The translations under genes and the position numbers were made by a program. The notes under the pieces are model-generated. The model was not told where the DNA came from. It saw only the letters and a list, made by a program, of their open reading frames with translations, and made no database searches. A DNA stretch of 64,000 bases from CAZKCI01 sp964584165 (lineage in GTDB: Bacteria; Auribacterota; Erginobacteria; Erginobacterales; CAZKCI01): NCBI GenBank assembly GCA_964584165.1, contig CAZOYW010000007.1, positions 47,673-111,672 of the forward strand, read 5' to 3'. Below, piece by piece: positions 55,567 to 63,418 of this stretch; within the stretch, counting starts at the first letter, position 1; each line of letters opens with the position of its first letter.

Positions 55567-56736
55567 TCACGGCCGCGCCGGGCCGAAAATCTCCGAGGCC
55601 TGCCGGAGGTGCTCCCGCCAGGAAGCGAGCACCCGGCCGGGGACTTCCCAGGTCAGGGGGGGGCGGTCGGCGAAGGCGATGCGCAGGCTCGCCTCCTCCG
55701 CCCCGGCCAGGGCGGCGGCCAGCTCGGGGCCGAGGAGATAGACGGCCTGGGTCCGCACCGTCCCGTCCCCGACGGAGCTCGCCGCCGAGACGAACGGCCC
55801 CTCCCGGATGACCCCGGCGATCTTCGCCTGGAGCGGCGCCTTGTCGAAGAAGAAGAAGGTATCGCTTTCGATCGCCAGGGTCAGGCGGGCGGGTGAGGGG
55901 ATCTCCGGGCCGGAGTCCAGGCGGACCTCCCGGAAGGGCCCGATCAGCCAGGCCTGCCGGGAGGACCGGTAAAAATCCTCCAGCGTGGAGGGATGCTGGG
56001 AGAGCGCCTTCGAAAAGTCCCCGAGCTCCGAGGGGAGAAGAAGCGTCTCGACGCTGAAGACGCTGGCGAGCCCGGTCTGGCCGGAAAAGGAGTCGCAGAC
56101 GACCGTGGGGACGCCGGCGGCGAGCGGGAGGGCGGCCGGCGCGGGGGTGGAGCGCGGGGCGCGGGCCTGCTGGAAAAGGACGGCGGAATAGGAACAGCCG
56201 GACCCGCCGCGGGCGAGGAGGAGGCGGGCGGCGGCGGTCTTGCCGTTGTTGACCGCGAAGTCGAGGGGCGTCCAGCCCTTCTGCCCGTCCCGGGCGTTGA
56301 GTTCGGCGCCGTGGGCGAGCAGGACCTCGATCACCGCCGTGTTCCCCTTGGCGGCGGCGTAGTGGAGAGGGGCGCCCCCGAAGGGATCGCGGGCCTCCGG
56401 ATCGGCCCCCCGGGAGATCAGGAGCTCGGCCATGTCCGGCAGGTTGTACTGGGCGGCCAGGTCGAGGGGGGAGCGGCCGATCCGGTCGCGGGGGTCGATC
56501 GCCGCCCCCCGCTCCAGGAGCAGGGCCACCATCTCCCCCTGCCGCCGGGAGACGGCGTAGTGGAGGGGGGTCCAGCCGTAATCGTCGGCGGCGTTGATGT
56601 TCTCGCCCTCGGCGATCAGCTCGGAAGCCCGGGAGCGGTCCCCCGCCGCGGCCGAGGTGCGCAGGTCGGAAGCGCAGCCGGAAGCGGAGGCCAGGGCGAG
56701 GGCCAGGAGCGCCGCCGGCGCGCCGATGATCCTCAC
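55567..56736 (-). CDS. ankyrin-repeat lipoprotein
   Basis: A 389-residue protein with a lipoprotein signal ending 'ALASASGC' (about residue 22). Residues 25-175 are five ankyrin repeats ('GWTPLHYAVSRRQGEMVALLLERGA', read here as GWTPLHYAV and MVALLLERGA; 'GRSPLDLAAQ', 'GGAPLHYAAAKG', 'GWTPLDFAVNNG'). The C-terminal 200 residues are beta-rich and unrecognised. GTG start overlaps the stop of the deacetylase gene (GTGA), so both are co-translated and probably act together in the envelope. Confidence 0.8.
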   Translation of the reverse strand: MRIIGAPAALLALALASASGCASDLRTSAAAGDRSRASELIAEGENINAADDYGWTPLHYAVSRRQGEMVALLLERGAAIDPRDRIGRSPLDLAAQYNLPDMAELLISRGADPEARDPFGGAPLHYAAAKGNTAVIEVLLAHGAELNARDGQKGWTPLDFAVNNGKTAAARLLLARGGSGCSYSAVLFQQARAPRSTPAPAALPLAAGVPTVVCDSFSGQTGLASVFSVETLLLPSELGDFSKALSQHPSTLEDFYRSSRQAWLIGPFREVRLDSGPEIPSPARLTLAIESDTFFFFDKAPLQAKIAGVIREGPFVSAASSVGDGTVRTQAVYLLGPELAAALAGAEEASLRIAFADRPPLTWEVPGRVLASWREHLRQASEIFGPARP

Positions 56737-57884
56737 GGTTCGGACCCTCCGGGGATGGTGACGCTGATCTTGTCCTTGACCGGGAGGGCGCCGCGGGTGA
56801 TCACCCTCCGCTCCTGGTCCTGGACGACGTATTCCGTGACCCCGAAGGGAAACTTGAGGAAGCGGATACCCAACTCCTCCAGGGGATAGGAAGTCTTGTT
56901 GGCAATCGTCACCACGAAGGCGGTCCCATCCTTGTGCGTCTCCACCCGCATCTTCTCCCGCGCCAGCCACCAGCGGGCGAGCTCGCTCAGCGTGCACTGC
57001 CAGGTGTTTTCCCGCTGGACCACGTCCAGGAATTTCTCCAGGAGCTGGAGCCGCTCCGGGCGCGCCACCTCTCCGATGTAGGTGTGGTAGACGAAAACGC
57101 CGTGCAGGGAATGGATCCGCTGGAAGAGGCGGACCGCCTTGTGGAACTTGAAGGTGGGATCCACCTGGTCGGAGAACTCCAGGAGGTCGAAGCCGTTGGG
57201 GTGGTCAGGGTAGAGCAGCCCCCGGCTCAGGGAGGGGAAGAAAAGCGTGTAGGGGGTGGTGGGGGGGGCGAGCGCGTTGGCGGAGTAGAGGAAATCGCAG
57301 GTCTCCAGGACCCGGAAGGTCTCGCGGTTGATCATGAACTCCGGAGCGCGGAAGCCCTGCGGGGCGAAGCCGAGGCGGACGAGCAGGGCCTTGCCCGCCT
57401 CGATCCGGTCCTTCTGCTCGTCGTAGTTGAGCTCGGTGAGCTCGCCCCCGACCGGAGCGCCCCGGGCGATGTCGTCGCCGTAGGTGTGGTAGGTGCCGCA
57501 CTGGGCGATCTCGTGGCCGTCGGCGGCAAGGAGCTTCAGCTCCTCCGCGATCTCCGGCGACCGGTCGAGGGGGTAGGTGCGGAGGTAGTCGGGGATGACG
57601 AAGAAAACCCCCCGGGCCTTCTTCTTCTTCAGGAAATGGCGGAGGATCGCGACGTCGTCGACCTGGCTCTTCCCCTCGATGTAGTTGTTGGTGAAGACCG
57701 TCGCCGACTCGCAGCCCCGCGGGTAGACGTCGACGGAGAGGTAGCGGTTCTGGGTGAAGACCAGGGGGAGGCCGTAGAGGTAGTCCTTGGATATGTAGAA
57801 GGTGACGACGAAGACATAGACCAGCGCGGCGATGACCACGCCGAGGAGGACGAAGCCGAAGATTTTTAGGCGCAAAACGGACAT
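56733..57884 (-). CDS. polysaccharide-deacetylase-like membrane protein
   Basis: A 383-residue protein with one N-terminal membrane helix (about 8-30). The rest resembles a NodB/DUF2334-type barrel: 'GVFFVIPDYLRTYP', 'ADGHEIAQCGTYHTYGDD' (His metal ligands), 'FAPQGFRAPEFMINRETFRVLE' (read as FAPQGFRAPEFM), and 'HGVFVYHTYIGEV'. I infer a deacetylase acting on a cell-surface glycan; the first Asp pair of NodB is not obvious. It is the upstream partner of the ankyrin lipoprotein (4-nt overlap). 57885-58016 between it and the next gene shows no other gene. Confidence 0.75.
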   Translation of the reverse strand: MSVLRLKIFGFVLLGVVIAALVYVFVVTFYISKDYLYGLPLVFTQNRYLSVDVYPRGCESATVFTNNYIEGKSQVDDVAILRHFLKKKKARGVFFVIPDYLRTYPLDRSPEIAEELKLLAADGHEIAQCGTYHTYGDDIARGAPVGGELTELNYDEQKDRIEAGKALLVRLGFAPQGFRAPEFMINRETFRVLETCDFLYSANALAPPTTPYTLFFPSLSRGLLYPDHPNGFDLLEFSDQVDPTFKFHKAVRLFQRIHSLHGVFVYHTYIGEVARPERLQLLEKFLDVVQRENTWQCTLSELARWWLAREKMRVETHKDGTAFVVTIANKTSYPLEELGIRFLKFPFGVTEYVVQDQERRVITRGALPVKDKISVTIPGGSEP

Positions 57885-58016
57885 GGGACCGGTGATGGCC
57901 TTCGCAGGCTTATCGCCGCAGACTCATTCTCTCGCCGACACGAAACGATCCCCCTCCGCTCAGACCGGAGGCATCCCGACTACCTTATCACAATTCGAGA
58001 GGGCGCGTATGCGCCT

Positions 58017-59180
58017 TCACTTGTTGTGGGCGAAGTATTCGCGGACCAGCGCCTCCATCAGCTCCGCCCGGCGGTGGAAGAGGCGCTTCAGCTTCCGCTT
58101 GGGGTGGTTGGCCAGGGCGTAGTGGGCGAGCAGGGGGAGCGCGATCGTGGTGTCGGTGTAGCAGACCACCGCGTCGGGGAGGCGGTTCGGGTCCACCTTC
58201 CCCCAGGAGACCGCCTCGTGGGGGGTGGCGCCGGAGAGGCCGCCGGTGTCCGGGCGGGCGTCGGTGACCTGGAAGAAGTAGTCCTGGCCGACCTCCTTGA
58301 TCCGCAGGATCTCCTGGATCTGGGGCTCGGTCTGGAGCATGAAGTTCTTGGGGCTGCCTCCCCCCATCAGAACCACCCCGCTCTTTCCCCCGGAGCGCTT
58401 GGCGGCGAGCACGAAGGAGGTCGTCTCGTTGACGTCGATCGAGGGGTTGATCCGGAGCCGGTTCCCCTTGAGCTCCACCCCGGCCACGTTCATCCCGATG
58501 GTCGAGTCCCCGGGCGAGGAGGTGTAGAGCGGGACCCCGCAGCGGTAGGCGGCGGCCATGACCGAGACGTCCCGGAGCCCGCTCTTGCGCTCCCACTCCG
58601 CGGCGTAGCGGCCGATGTGGTGGTGGAGCTCGGCCGTCCCCATCTCCTTCTGGAACTCGGGCTGGACCAGGATCGAGCGGAGGATCTCGTCGGTCGCCAT
58701 CAGGCAGTCCGTGTAGCCGAGGAGAACGTCGTAGATCCTAACCACGTCGTTCCGGCGCAGGTCGGCGTCGTCCACCAGGTGGCTCCCCACGTGGAGGGGG
58801 AAGTTGAAGGCGAAGTGGAGGTCGTGGTAAAGGTTGGCCCCGGTGGCCACGATCCAGTCCACGAAGCCGGCCTTGATCAGGGGGACGACGGCGGCGCAGC
58901 CGAGCCCGGCCGGGGTGAGCGCTCCGGCGAGGCTCAGCCCCACGGTGACGTCGTCCGCCAGCATCTTTTCGGCGAAGAGCTGGCAACCCTCCATCAGCCG
59001 GGCGGAGTTGTAGGCGAGGAAGGTCCCCCGCATCAGGTCGGAGAGCTTCTCCCGCCCGGTGATCCCCCGGGGCATGATCCGCCGCCCCGAGAGGTAGCGG
59101 TGCTTGTGGGGGCACTTCTTCTTCATCAGCCAGTCCGGGGTCTCCGCCAGATTCTCCCGCATGCGATGCTCTCTCTTCAT
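58017..59180 (-). CDS. deoxyhypusine-synthase-like protein (polyamine enzyme)
   Basis: A 387-residue protein of the deoxyhypusine/homospermidine synthase family. NAD-binding and active-site features include 'GLSLAGALTPAGLG', 'DWIVATGANLYHDLHFA', 'GVVLMGGGSPKNFML' and 'SGATPHEAVSWGKVDPN', where the Lys aligns with the catalytic Lys of DHS. Bacteria lack eIF5A, so these homologues are thought to act on free diamines (homospermidine-type synthesis). The PLP decarboxylase gene lies 115 nt upstream on the same strand, supporting a polyamine operon. Confidence 0.88.
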   Translation of the reverse strand: MKREHRMRENLAETPDWLMKKKCPHKHRYLSGRRIMPRGITGREKLSDLMRGTFLAYNSARLMEGCQLFAEKMLADDVTVGLSLAGALTPAGLGCAAVVPLIKAGFVDWIVATGANLYHDLHFAFNFPLHVGSHLVDDADLRRNDVVRIYDVLLGYTDCLMATDEILRSILVQPEFQKEMGTAELHHHIGRYAAEWERKSGLRDVSVMAAAYRCGVPLYTSSPGDSTIGMNVAGVELKGNRLRINPSIDVNETTSFVLAAKRSGGKSGVVLMGGGSPKNFMLQTEPQIQEILRIKEVGQDYFFQVTDARPDTGGLSGATPHEAVSWGKVDPNRLPDAVVCYTDTTIALPLLAHYALANHPKRKLKRLFHRRAELMEALVREYFAHNK

Positions 59181-59202
59181 TCTTCCCGTCTCCTTGAATT
59201 TA

Positions 59203-59290
59203 TGCCACTAAGGCACAAAGACACTAAGAACCGAAACTAAAAATATTCCTTTCCTCGCGCGCCTTCGTGTCTTGGTGCCTTCGTGGCGAA
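59203..59290. repeat. inverted pair of 'CACTAAGGCACAAAGAC' arms
   Basis: TATGCCACTAAGGCACAAAG and CTTGGTGCCTTCGTGGCG arms with a short AT-rich centre, between the two polyamine genes. Same family as 6672-6752. Confidence 0.65.
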
Positions 59291-59294
59291 TGGG

Positions 59295-60422
59295 TTATGG
59301 GATCATGACCACCCGGGCCGGGGGGATCCCGTTGAAGCTGGTGGCGCTGGCCGTAGAGTAGGCCCCCACGTTCTTCGCCCAGACCAGGTCCCCGATCTCC
59401 AGGTCCGGCAGGTCCTCTCCCCGGCTGATGATGTCGAGCGAGTCGCAGGTCGGCCCGGCCAGGGCGGAGAGGCGGGGGCGGCCGCGGCCGAAGGCCCGGA
59501 ACTGGTACTTGGCGTGGTCGAAGATCATCCCGGAGAGGCCCCCGTAGACCCCGTCGTCGAGGTAATACCAGTGCTTGTTCTCCCGGATCGCCTTGCCCAC
59601 CACCCGGGCGATGAAGGTCCCGGCCGGGCCGGCGATGAAGCGCCCCGGCTCGGCGATCACGGTCAGGTTGGGGTCGAGCAGGCGGTCGATCTCCCGGGCG
59701 ATCCCCCGCGCCATCTTCCCGAAGGGGTCCTCCTCGGAGTCGAAGTGGCGGATCGGGAAGCCGCCGCCGATGTCCAGCAGCTCCAGGGGGATTTGCTTGA
59801 GCCGGGCGTCCCGGACGATGATCGCCGCCATCTCCAGCGCCTCGACGTAGTTGCTCACGTTGGTGCACTGGCTCCCCACGTGGAAGCTCACCCCCACCGG
59901 CTTCAGGCCCAGCTTGTGCGCCTTGATCAGGAAGGGGATGGCGTCGGCCGGGTCGACGCCGAACTTGAGGGAGAGCTCCACCATCGAGCCGATGTTGGGA
60001 ACCTTGATCCGGACCGCCACCCGGCAGCCCGGAGAGTGGGCGGCGATCTTGTCCAGCTCGTACTCGCTGTCGAAGGTGGTGAGGGTCACGCCGGCCTTCC
60101 GGGCGGCGGAGAGGGCGGCGGCGGGCTTGACCGTGTTGGCGAAGATAAGCCGGTCCGGGGAGGCCCCGGACGCCAGCGCCGCCTCCATCTCAACGGACGA
60201 GGCGACGTCGAAGCCGGCCCCGGCCGCGGCGAGGACCTTGAGGATCTCGGGGTGGGGGTTGGCCTTGACCGCGTAGTAGGGGTCCACCCGGGGGAGCGCC
60301 TGGCGGAAGCGGGCCAGCTGCTCCAGAAGAGCGGAGCGGCTGACGGCGAGGAGGGGCGTGCCGTGCCGGCGCGCCAGTCCCTTGATCCGCTTCTGGAAGG
60401 ATTGGGGCGAAAGGCTGCTCAT
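59295..60422 (-). CDS. PLP fold-III ornithine/lysine decarboxylase-like protein
   Basis: A 375-residue group IV decarboxylase. PLP Lys in 'PYYAVKANPHPEIL', then 'GFDVASSVEMEAALA', 'VSFHVGSQC', 'LDIGGGFPIRHFD', 'IAEPGRFIAGPAGT', 'GPTCDSLDII' (catalytic Cys-Asp) and 'GAYSTASATSFNG'. This motif set is that of ornithine/lysine decarboxylases, not diaminopimelate decarboxylase. It supplies putrescine or cadaverine, presumably for the DHS-like enzyme downstream. On the minus strand GTATACTC lies about 20 nt before the ATG as a -10 candidate; AAGCCTCCG precedes it. Confidence 0.88.
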   Translation of the reverse strand: MSSLSPQSFQKRIKGLARRHGTPLLAVSRSALLEQLARFRQALPRVDPYYAVKANPHPEILKVLAAAGAGFDVASSVEMEAALASGASPDRLIFANTVKPAAALSAARKAGVTLTTFDSEYELDKIAAHSPGCRVAVRIKVPNIGSMVELSLKFGVDPADAIPFLIKAHKLGLKPVGVSFHVGSQCTNVSNYVEALEMAAIIVRDARLKQIPLELLDIGGGFPIRHFDSEEDPFGKMARGIAREIDRLLDPNLTVIAEPGRFIAGPAGTFIARVVGKAIRENKHWYYLDDGVYGGLSGMIFDHAKYQFRAFGRGRPRLSALAGPTCDSLDIISRGEDLPDLEIGDLVWAKNVGAYSTASATSFNGIPPARVVMIP

Positions 60423-60542
60423 CGGAGGCTTTCCAGAGATGAGTATACCTCAAAGCCGCGCCGCGGGGCCAGATCAGAAAACCGAAAAATATCCGCGGCT
60501 TCGGTTGCCGAGCTAATCCGTCGTTGTTCCGCGGATTTCTGC

Positions 60543-60548
60543 TATAAT
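60543..60548 (+). promoter_or_regulatory. TATAAT -10 box, probable leaderless start
   Basis: TATAAT ends 8 nt before the ATG of the CorA-like fusion; no Shine-Dalgarno is present. Confidence 0.5.
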
Positions 60549-60556
60549 CAGCGACG

Positions 60557-61963
60557 ATGACCTCCGTCGACCGCCGCGCGTCTTTCCGCCGGGCCGTCGC
60601 CGCGTTCTTCAGCGACGACCTGATGGTCCTCCTCGCCCTCCTCCTCATCCCGGCCACCCTCTTCCCCATCCTCTTCACCTTTTCCCCCTTCACCCAGACC
60701 ATCCTGGCCGCGGTCAACTACTTCGTCATCGCCATGTTCGCCGCCGAGTACGCGTGTAAGCTCGCCGCGGCCGAGCGCAAGCGGGAGTTCGTCCTCGACC
60801 CCTGGCACCTCCTCGACCTCCTCATCATCGTCCTCGCCCTCCTCGACTTCGTCCCCATCATCCCCGGCGGCGGACGGGCCGCCCCCCTCCTGCGCCTGGT
60901 CCGCCTCACCCGGGTCTTCGCCGTCGCCGGCCGGGCGGCCCGCCGGGCGACGCCGCAAGCGGCGGCGGATCGGGCCGCCCCGGCGGGGTCCCGCCTTAAG
61001 GTGCGCGTCCTCGGCCCCGACCTCTCCGTCGCGACGTTTTCCCGCGATGAGCTCGCCCGCGTCGCCCAGGACCACTCCCCGGCCTGGATCGACCTCCAGG
61101 AGGTCTCCGCCTTCGACCTCGACCTGATCGCCTCCGCCTTCCGCGTCCCCGCCTTCGAGATCCAGAACAAGGTCCTCAAGGACACCTTCCCGCAGGTCGA
61201 TTACTACGAGCAAGTCGTGAGCACCCTGATCCGGAACTCCCGCCTCCTCCGCTCCGGCGAGGGGATCCGGGACCTCTCCATATCCCGCGACAATGTCCTC
61301 ATCCTCTGCGCCGGGAAAAGGATCGTCACCCTCTCCGCCGTCGCCCACGACCTCTTCGACCGGATCAGCCGGGGCGCCCTGGAACCGGGGCAGGACGGCC
61401 TGGCCGCGCGCGTCTTCTTCTCCATCCTCCAGCTCAAGAACCGGGACTGCGAGGAGATACTCGACGCCATCGAGCAGAGGACGATCTTCCTGGAGGAACA
61501 GACGGTGGGGAGCCTCAAGAAGTCCTTTCTCGAGGAAACCTTCTTTCTCAAGCGGGAGATCACCAACGTCCACAACGGCCTGAGGCATTTCAACCAGGCC
61601 CTGGACGACCTCCGCCGGCACAAGACCGCGCTCGCCGCCCTGGGAGAGGAATACCCCATCCTCTTCAAGAAGCTCGCCGACGAGGCCGCCACCCTCCAGG
61701 AGATCTCCGACAACACCCTGGAGCGGCTCGTCGCCCTGATCGAGCTCTACATCAACACCGTCTCCCTCGACATGAACCGGGTGATGCGCCTGCTTGCCAT
61801 CATCACCTGCCTGGGGCTCATCCCCTCGATCATCGGGGGGCTCTTGGGGATGAACCTGATCGGCAACCCCTGGCACGCCTCGATCTACGAGATCTGCCTC
61901 CTCCTCGGCCTCGTCCTCCTGGTCGCCTTCTACGTCTTCTGGAAGAAGGGCTGGTTCCGATAA
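60557..61963 (+). CDS. voltage-sensor-like domain fused to CorA-type Mg2+ transporter
   Basis: A 468-residue fusion. Residues about 15-130 form four hydrophobic segments like an ion-channel voltage sensor: 'FAAEYACKLAA' (S2 Glu/Lys), 'DPWHLLDLLIIVLALLDFVP' (S3), and 'LLRLVRLTRVFAV' with R113, R116 and R119 at every third position (S4). From residue 148 a CorA cytoplasmic domain begins ('SPAWIDLQEVSAFDLDLIASAF', read as PAWIDLQEVSAFDL), ending with two helices and the signature 'LGMNLIGNP' (GMN). CorA alone has about 315 residues. It suggests a Mg2+/Co2+ channel with extra membrane sensor. Confidence 0.85.
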   Translation: MTSVDRRASFRRAVAAFFSDDLMVLLALLLIPATLFPILFTFSPFTQTILAAVNYFVIAMFAAEYACKLAAAERKREFVLDPWHLLDLLIIVLALLDFVPIIPGGGRAAPLLRLVRLTRVFAVAGRAARRATPQAAADRAAPAGSRLKVRVLGPDLSVATFSRDELARVAQDHSPAWIDLQEVSAFDLDLIASAFRVPAFEIQNKVLKDTFPQVDYYEQVVSTLIRNSRLLRSGEGIRDLSISRDNVLILCAGKRIVTLSAVAHDLFDRISRGALEPGQDGLAARVFFSILQLKNRDCEEILDAIEQRTIFLEEQTVGSLKKSFLEETFFLKREITNVHNGLRHFNQALDDLRRHKTALAALGEEYPILFKKLADEAATLQEISDNTLERLVALIELYINTVSLDMNRVMRLLAIITCLGLIPSIIGGLLGMNLIGNPWHASIYEICLLLGLVLLVAFYVFWKKGWFR

Positions 61964-62044
61964 TGCCAGTAAAAATAGTGATCGGTAATCAGTGATACGG
62001 ACGACCAGCCAGGCCCATCTTATTCAATCCTATTCAATCGTCTG

Positions 62045-63169
62045 TTAGATTCTTTGACCGGCCCCCGCCTTCTCCCGGATGATCTTGGCGATCCGGCCGG
62101 CGGCCTGCCCGTCCCAGAGGCGGGGGATCTTCCCCCGCTTCCCCCGCCCCTTCAGTATCTTCTCCGTCTCCCTTGCGACCCGGCCGGCCTCCAGGCCGAC
62201 GACGACGTTCGTCCCCTCCGTCACCGTCACGGGGCGCTCGGTCTCGTTCCGCAGGGTCAGGCAGGGGATCTCAAGGACGGTGGTCTCCTCCTGGATGCCG
62301 CCGGAGTCGGTGAGGACGAGGCGGGCGTTCAGCATCAGGTGGAGGAAGTCGAGGTAGCCCAGGGGGGGGATCGTCCGGACGCGGGCGGCGCGAAGCGCCC
62401 CGGCGAGGCCGAACTCCCCGATCTTTTTCTCCGTCCGGGGGTGGACGGGATAGACGACCGGGACGAGCGCGGAGGCGGCGGCGACGGCCCCGATCGCCCT
62501 CCGAAGGGTTCCCCGGTCGTCGGTCGACTCCGGCCGGTGGAGGGTGAGGACGGCGTAGCCGCGGGGCCTAAGGCCCAGATCCTTGAGGACCCGCGACCGT
62601 TTCCGGGCCAGGGGCACGGCGCGCCGCAGGGAGTCGATCATCACGTTCCCCACGAAGAAGATCTTCTTCGGCTCCACTCCCTCCCGCCGCAGGTTGAGGG
62701 CAGCCTCCCGGGAGGTAATGAAGAGGTAGTCGCTGATCTGGTCGGTGAGGAGGCGGTTCGTCTCCTCCGGCATCCGGCGGTTGAAGGAGCGGAGCCCCGC
62801 CTCGACGTGGGCGACGGGGACGTGGAGCTTGACCGCGGCCAGCGCGCAGGCGAGCGTCGAGTTGACGTCGCCGACCACCAGGACGAGATCGGGGCGCTTC
62901 TTCAGGAGATACTCCTCGAAAGCCTCCATGATCTTCCCCGTCTGCCAGGCGTGGGACCCCGATCCGATCCCGAGCTCGACCGCCGGCCGCGGGATCTTCA
63001 AGTCGCGGAAGAAGGCATCCGAGAGCGCCCGGTCGTAGTGCTGGCCGGTGTGGACGAGCGCCGCCTCGATCCCGGGGTAGCGCCGGAAGGCCCGGAGGAT
63101 CGGCGCGATCTTGACGAAGTTCGGCCGCGCCCCCACGGCGCAGACAACGCGGATCTTGTTCTTCTTCAT
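62045..63169 (-). CDS. wecB: UDP-N-acetylglucosamine 2-epimerase (non-hydrolysing)
   Basis: A 374-residue WecB/MnaA enzyme making UDP-ManNAc for surface polysaccharides. Diagnostic blocks: 'GARPNFVKIAPILRAF', 'ALVHTGQHYDRALSD', 'PVAHVEAGLRSFNRRMPEE', 'LTLHRPESTDDRG' and 'LVLTDSGGIQEETTVLEIP'. Length is normal. Minus strand, ATG. A word TGATCGGTAATCAGTGAT lies just past its 3' end. 63170-63388 upstream has a GAGAGGGGCGTCTCG half-palindrome and no gene. Confidence 0.95.
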   Translation of the reverse strand: MKKNKIRVVCAVGARPNFVKIAPILRAFRRYPGIEAALVHTGQHYDRALSDAFFRDLKIPRPAVELGIGSGSHAWQTGKIMEAFEEYLLKKRPDLVLVVGDVNSTLACALAAVKLHVPVAHVEAGLRSFNRRMPEETNRLLTDQISDYLFITSREAALNLRREGVEPKKIFFVGNVMIDSLRRAVPLARKRSRVLKDLGLRPRGYAVLTLHRPESTDDRGTLRRAIGAVAAASALVPVVYPVHPRTEKKIGEFGLAGALRAARVRTIPPLGYLDFLHLMLNARLVLTDSGGIQEETTVLEIPCLTLRNETERPVTVTEGTNVVVGLEAGRVARETEKILKGRGKRGKIPRLWDGQAAGRIAKIIREKAGAGQRI

Positions 63170-63377
63170 CGGCGGACGACTGAATTAAGCCGCGGATTGC
63201 GCGGATTTCACGGATTATAAAACACAGCAGCGGACAGTGCGCTGCATTTGTGAGAGGGGCGTCTCGCTTGCCCCGATAGCCGTTTGTCGAGGCCGCGATC
63301 CCGGCCGGCCCTGAAGAAGAGTCCGGGATGGGGCGGACCTCCCTGCGACACAGTGGGCCGATCGGCTTTCCGCAACC

Positions 63378-63418
63378 TCTAGTAACCTCTAGTAACCATT
63401 AGTAACCTCTAGTAACCT
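63378..63418. repeat. tandem 'AGTAACCTCT' 10-mer
   Basis: Four copies of (C)TAGTAACC(T/A)(C/T)T at exactly 10-nt spacing, covering the stop codon of the uridine kinase gene; its last codons (LLEVTNGY) are repeat-encoded. Confidence 0.8.
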
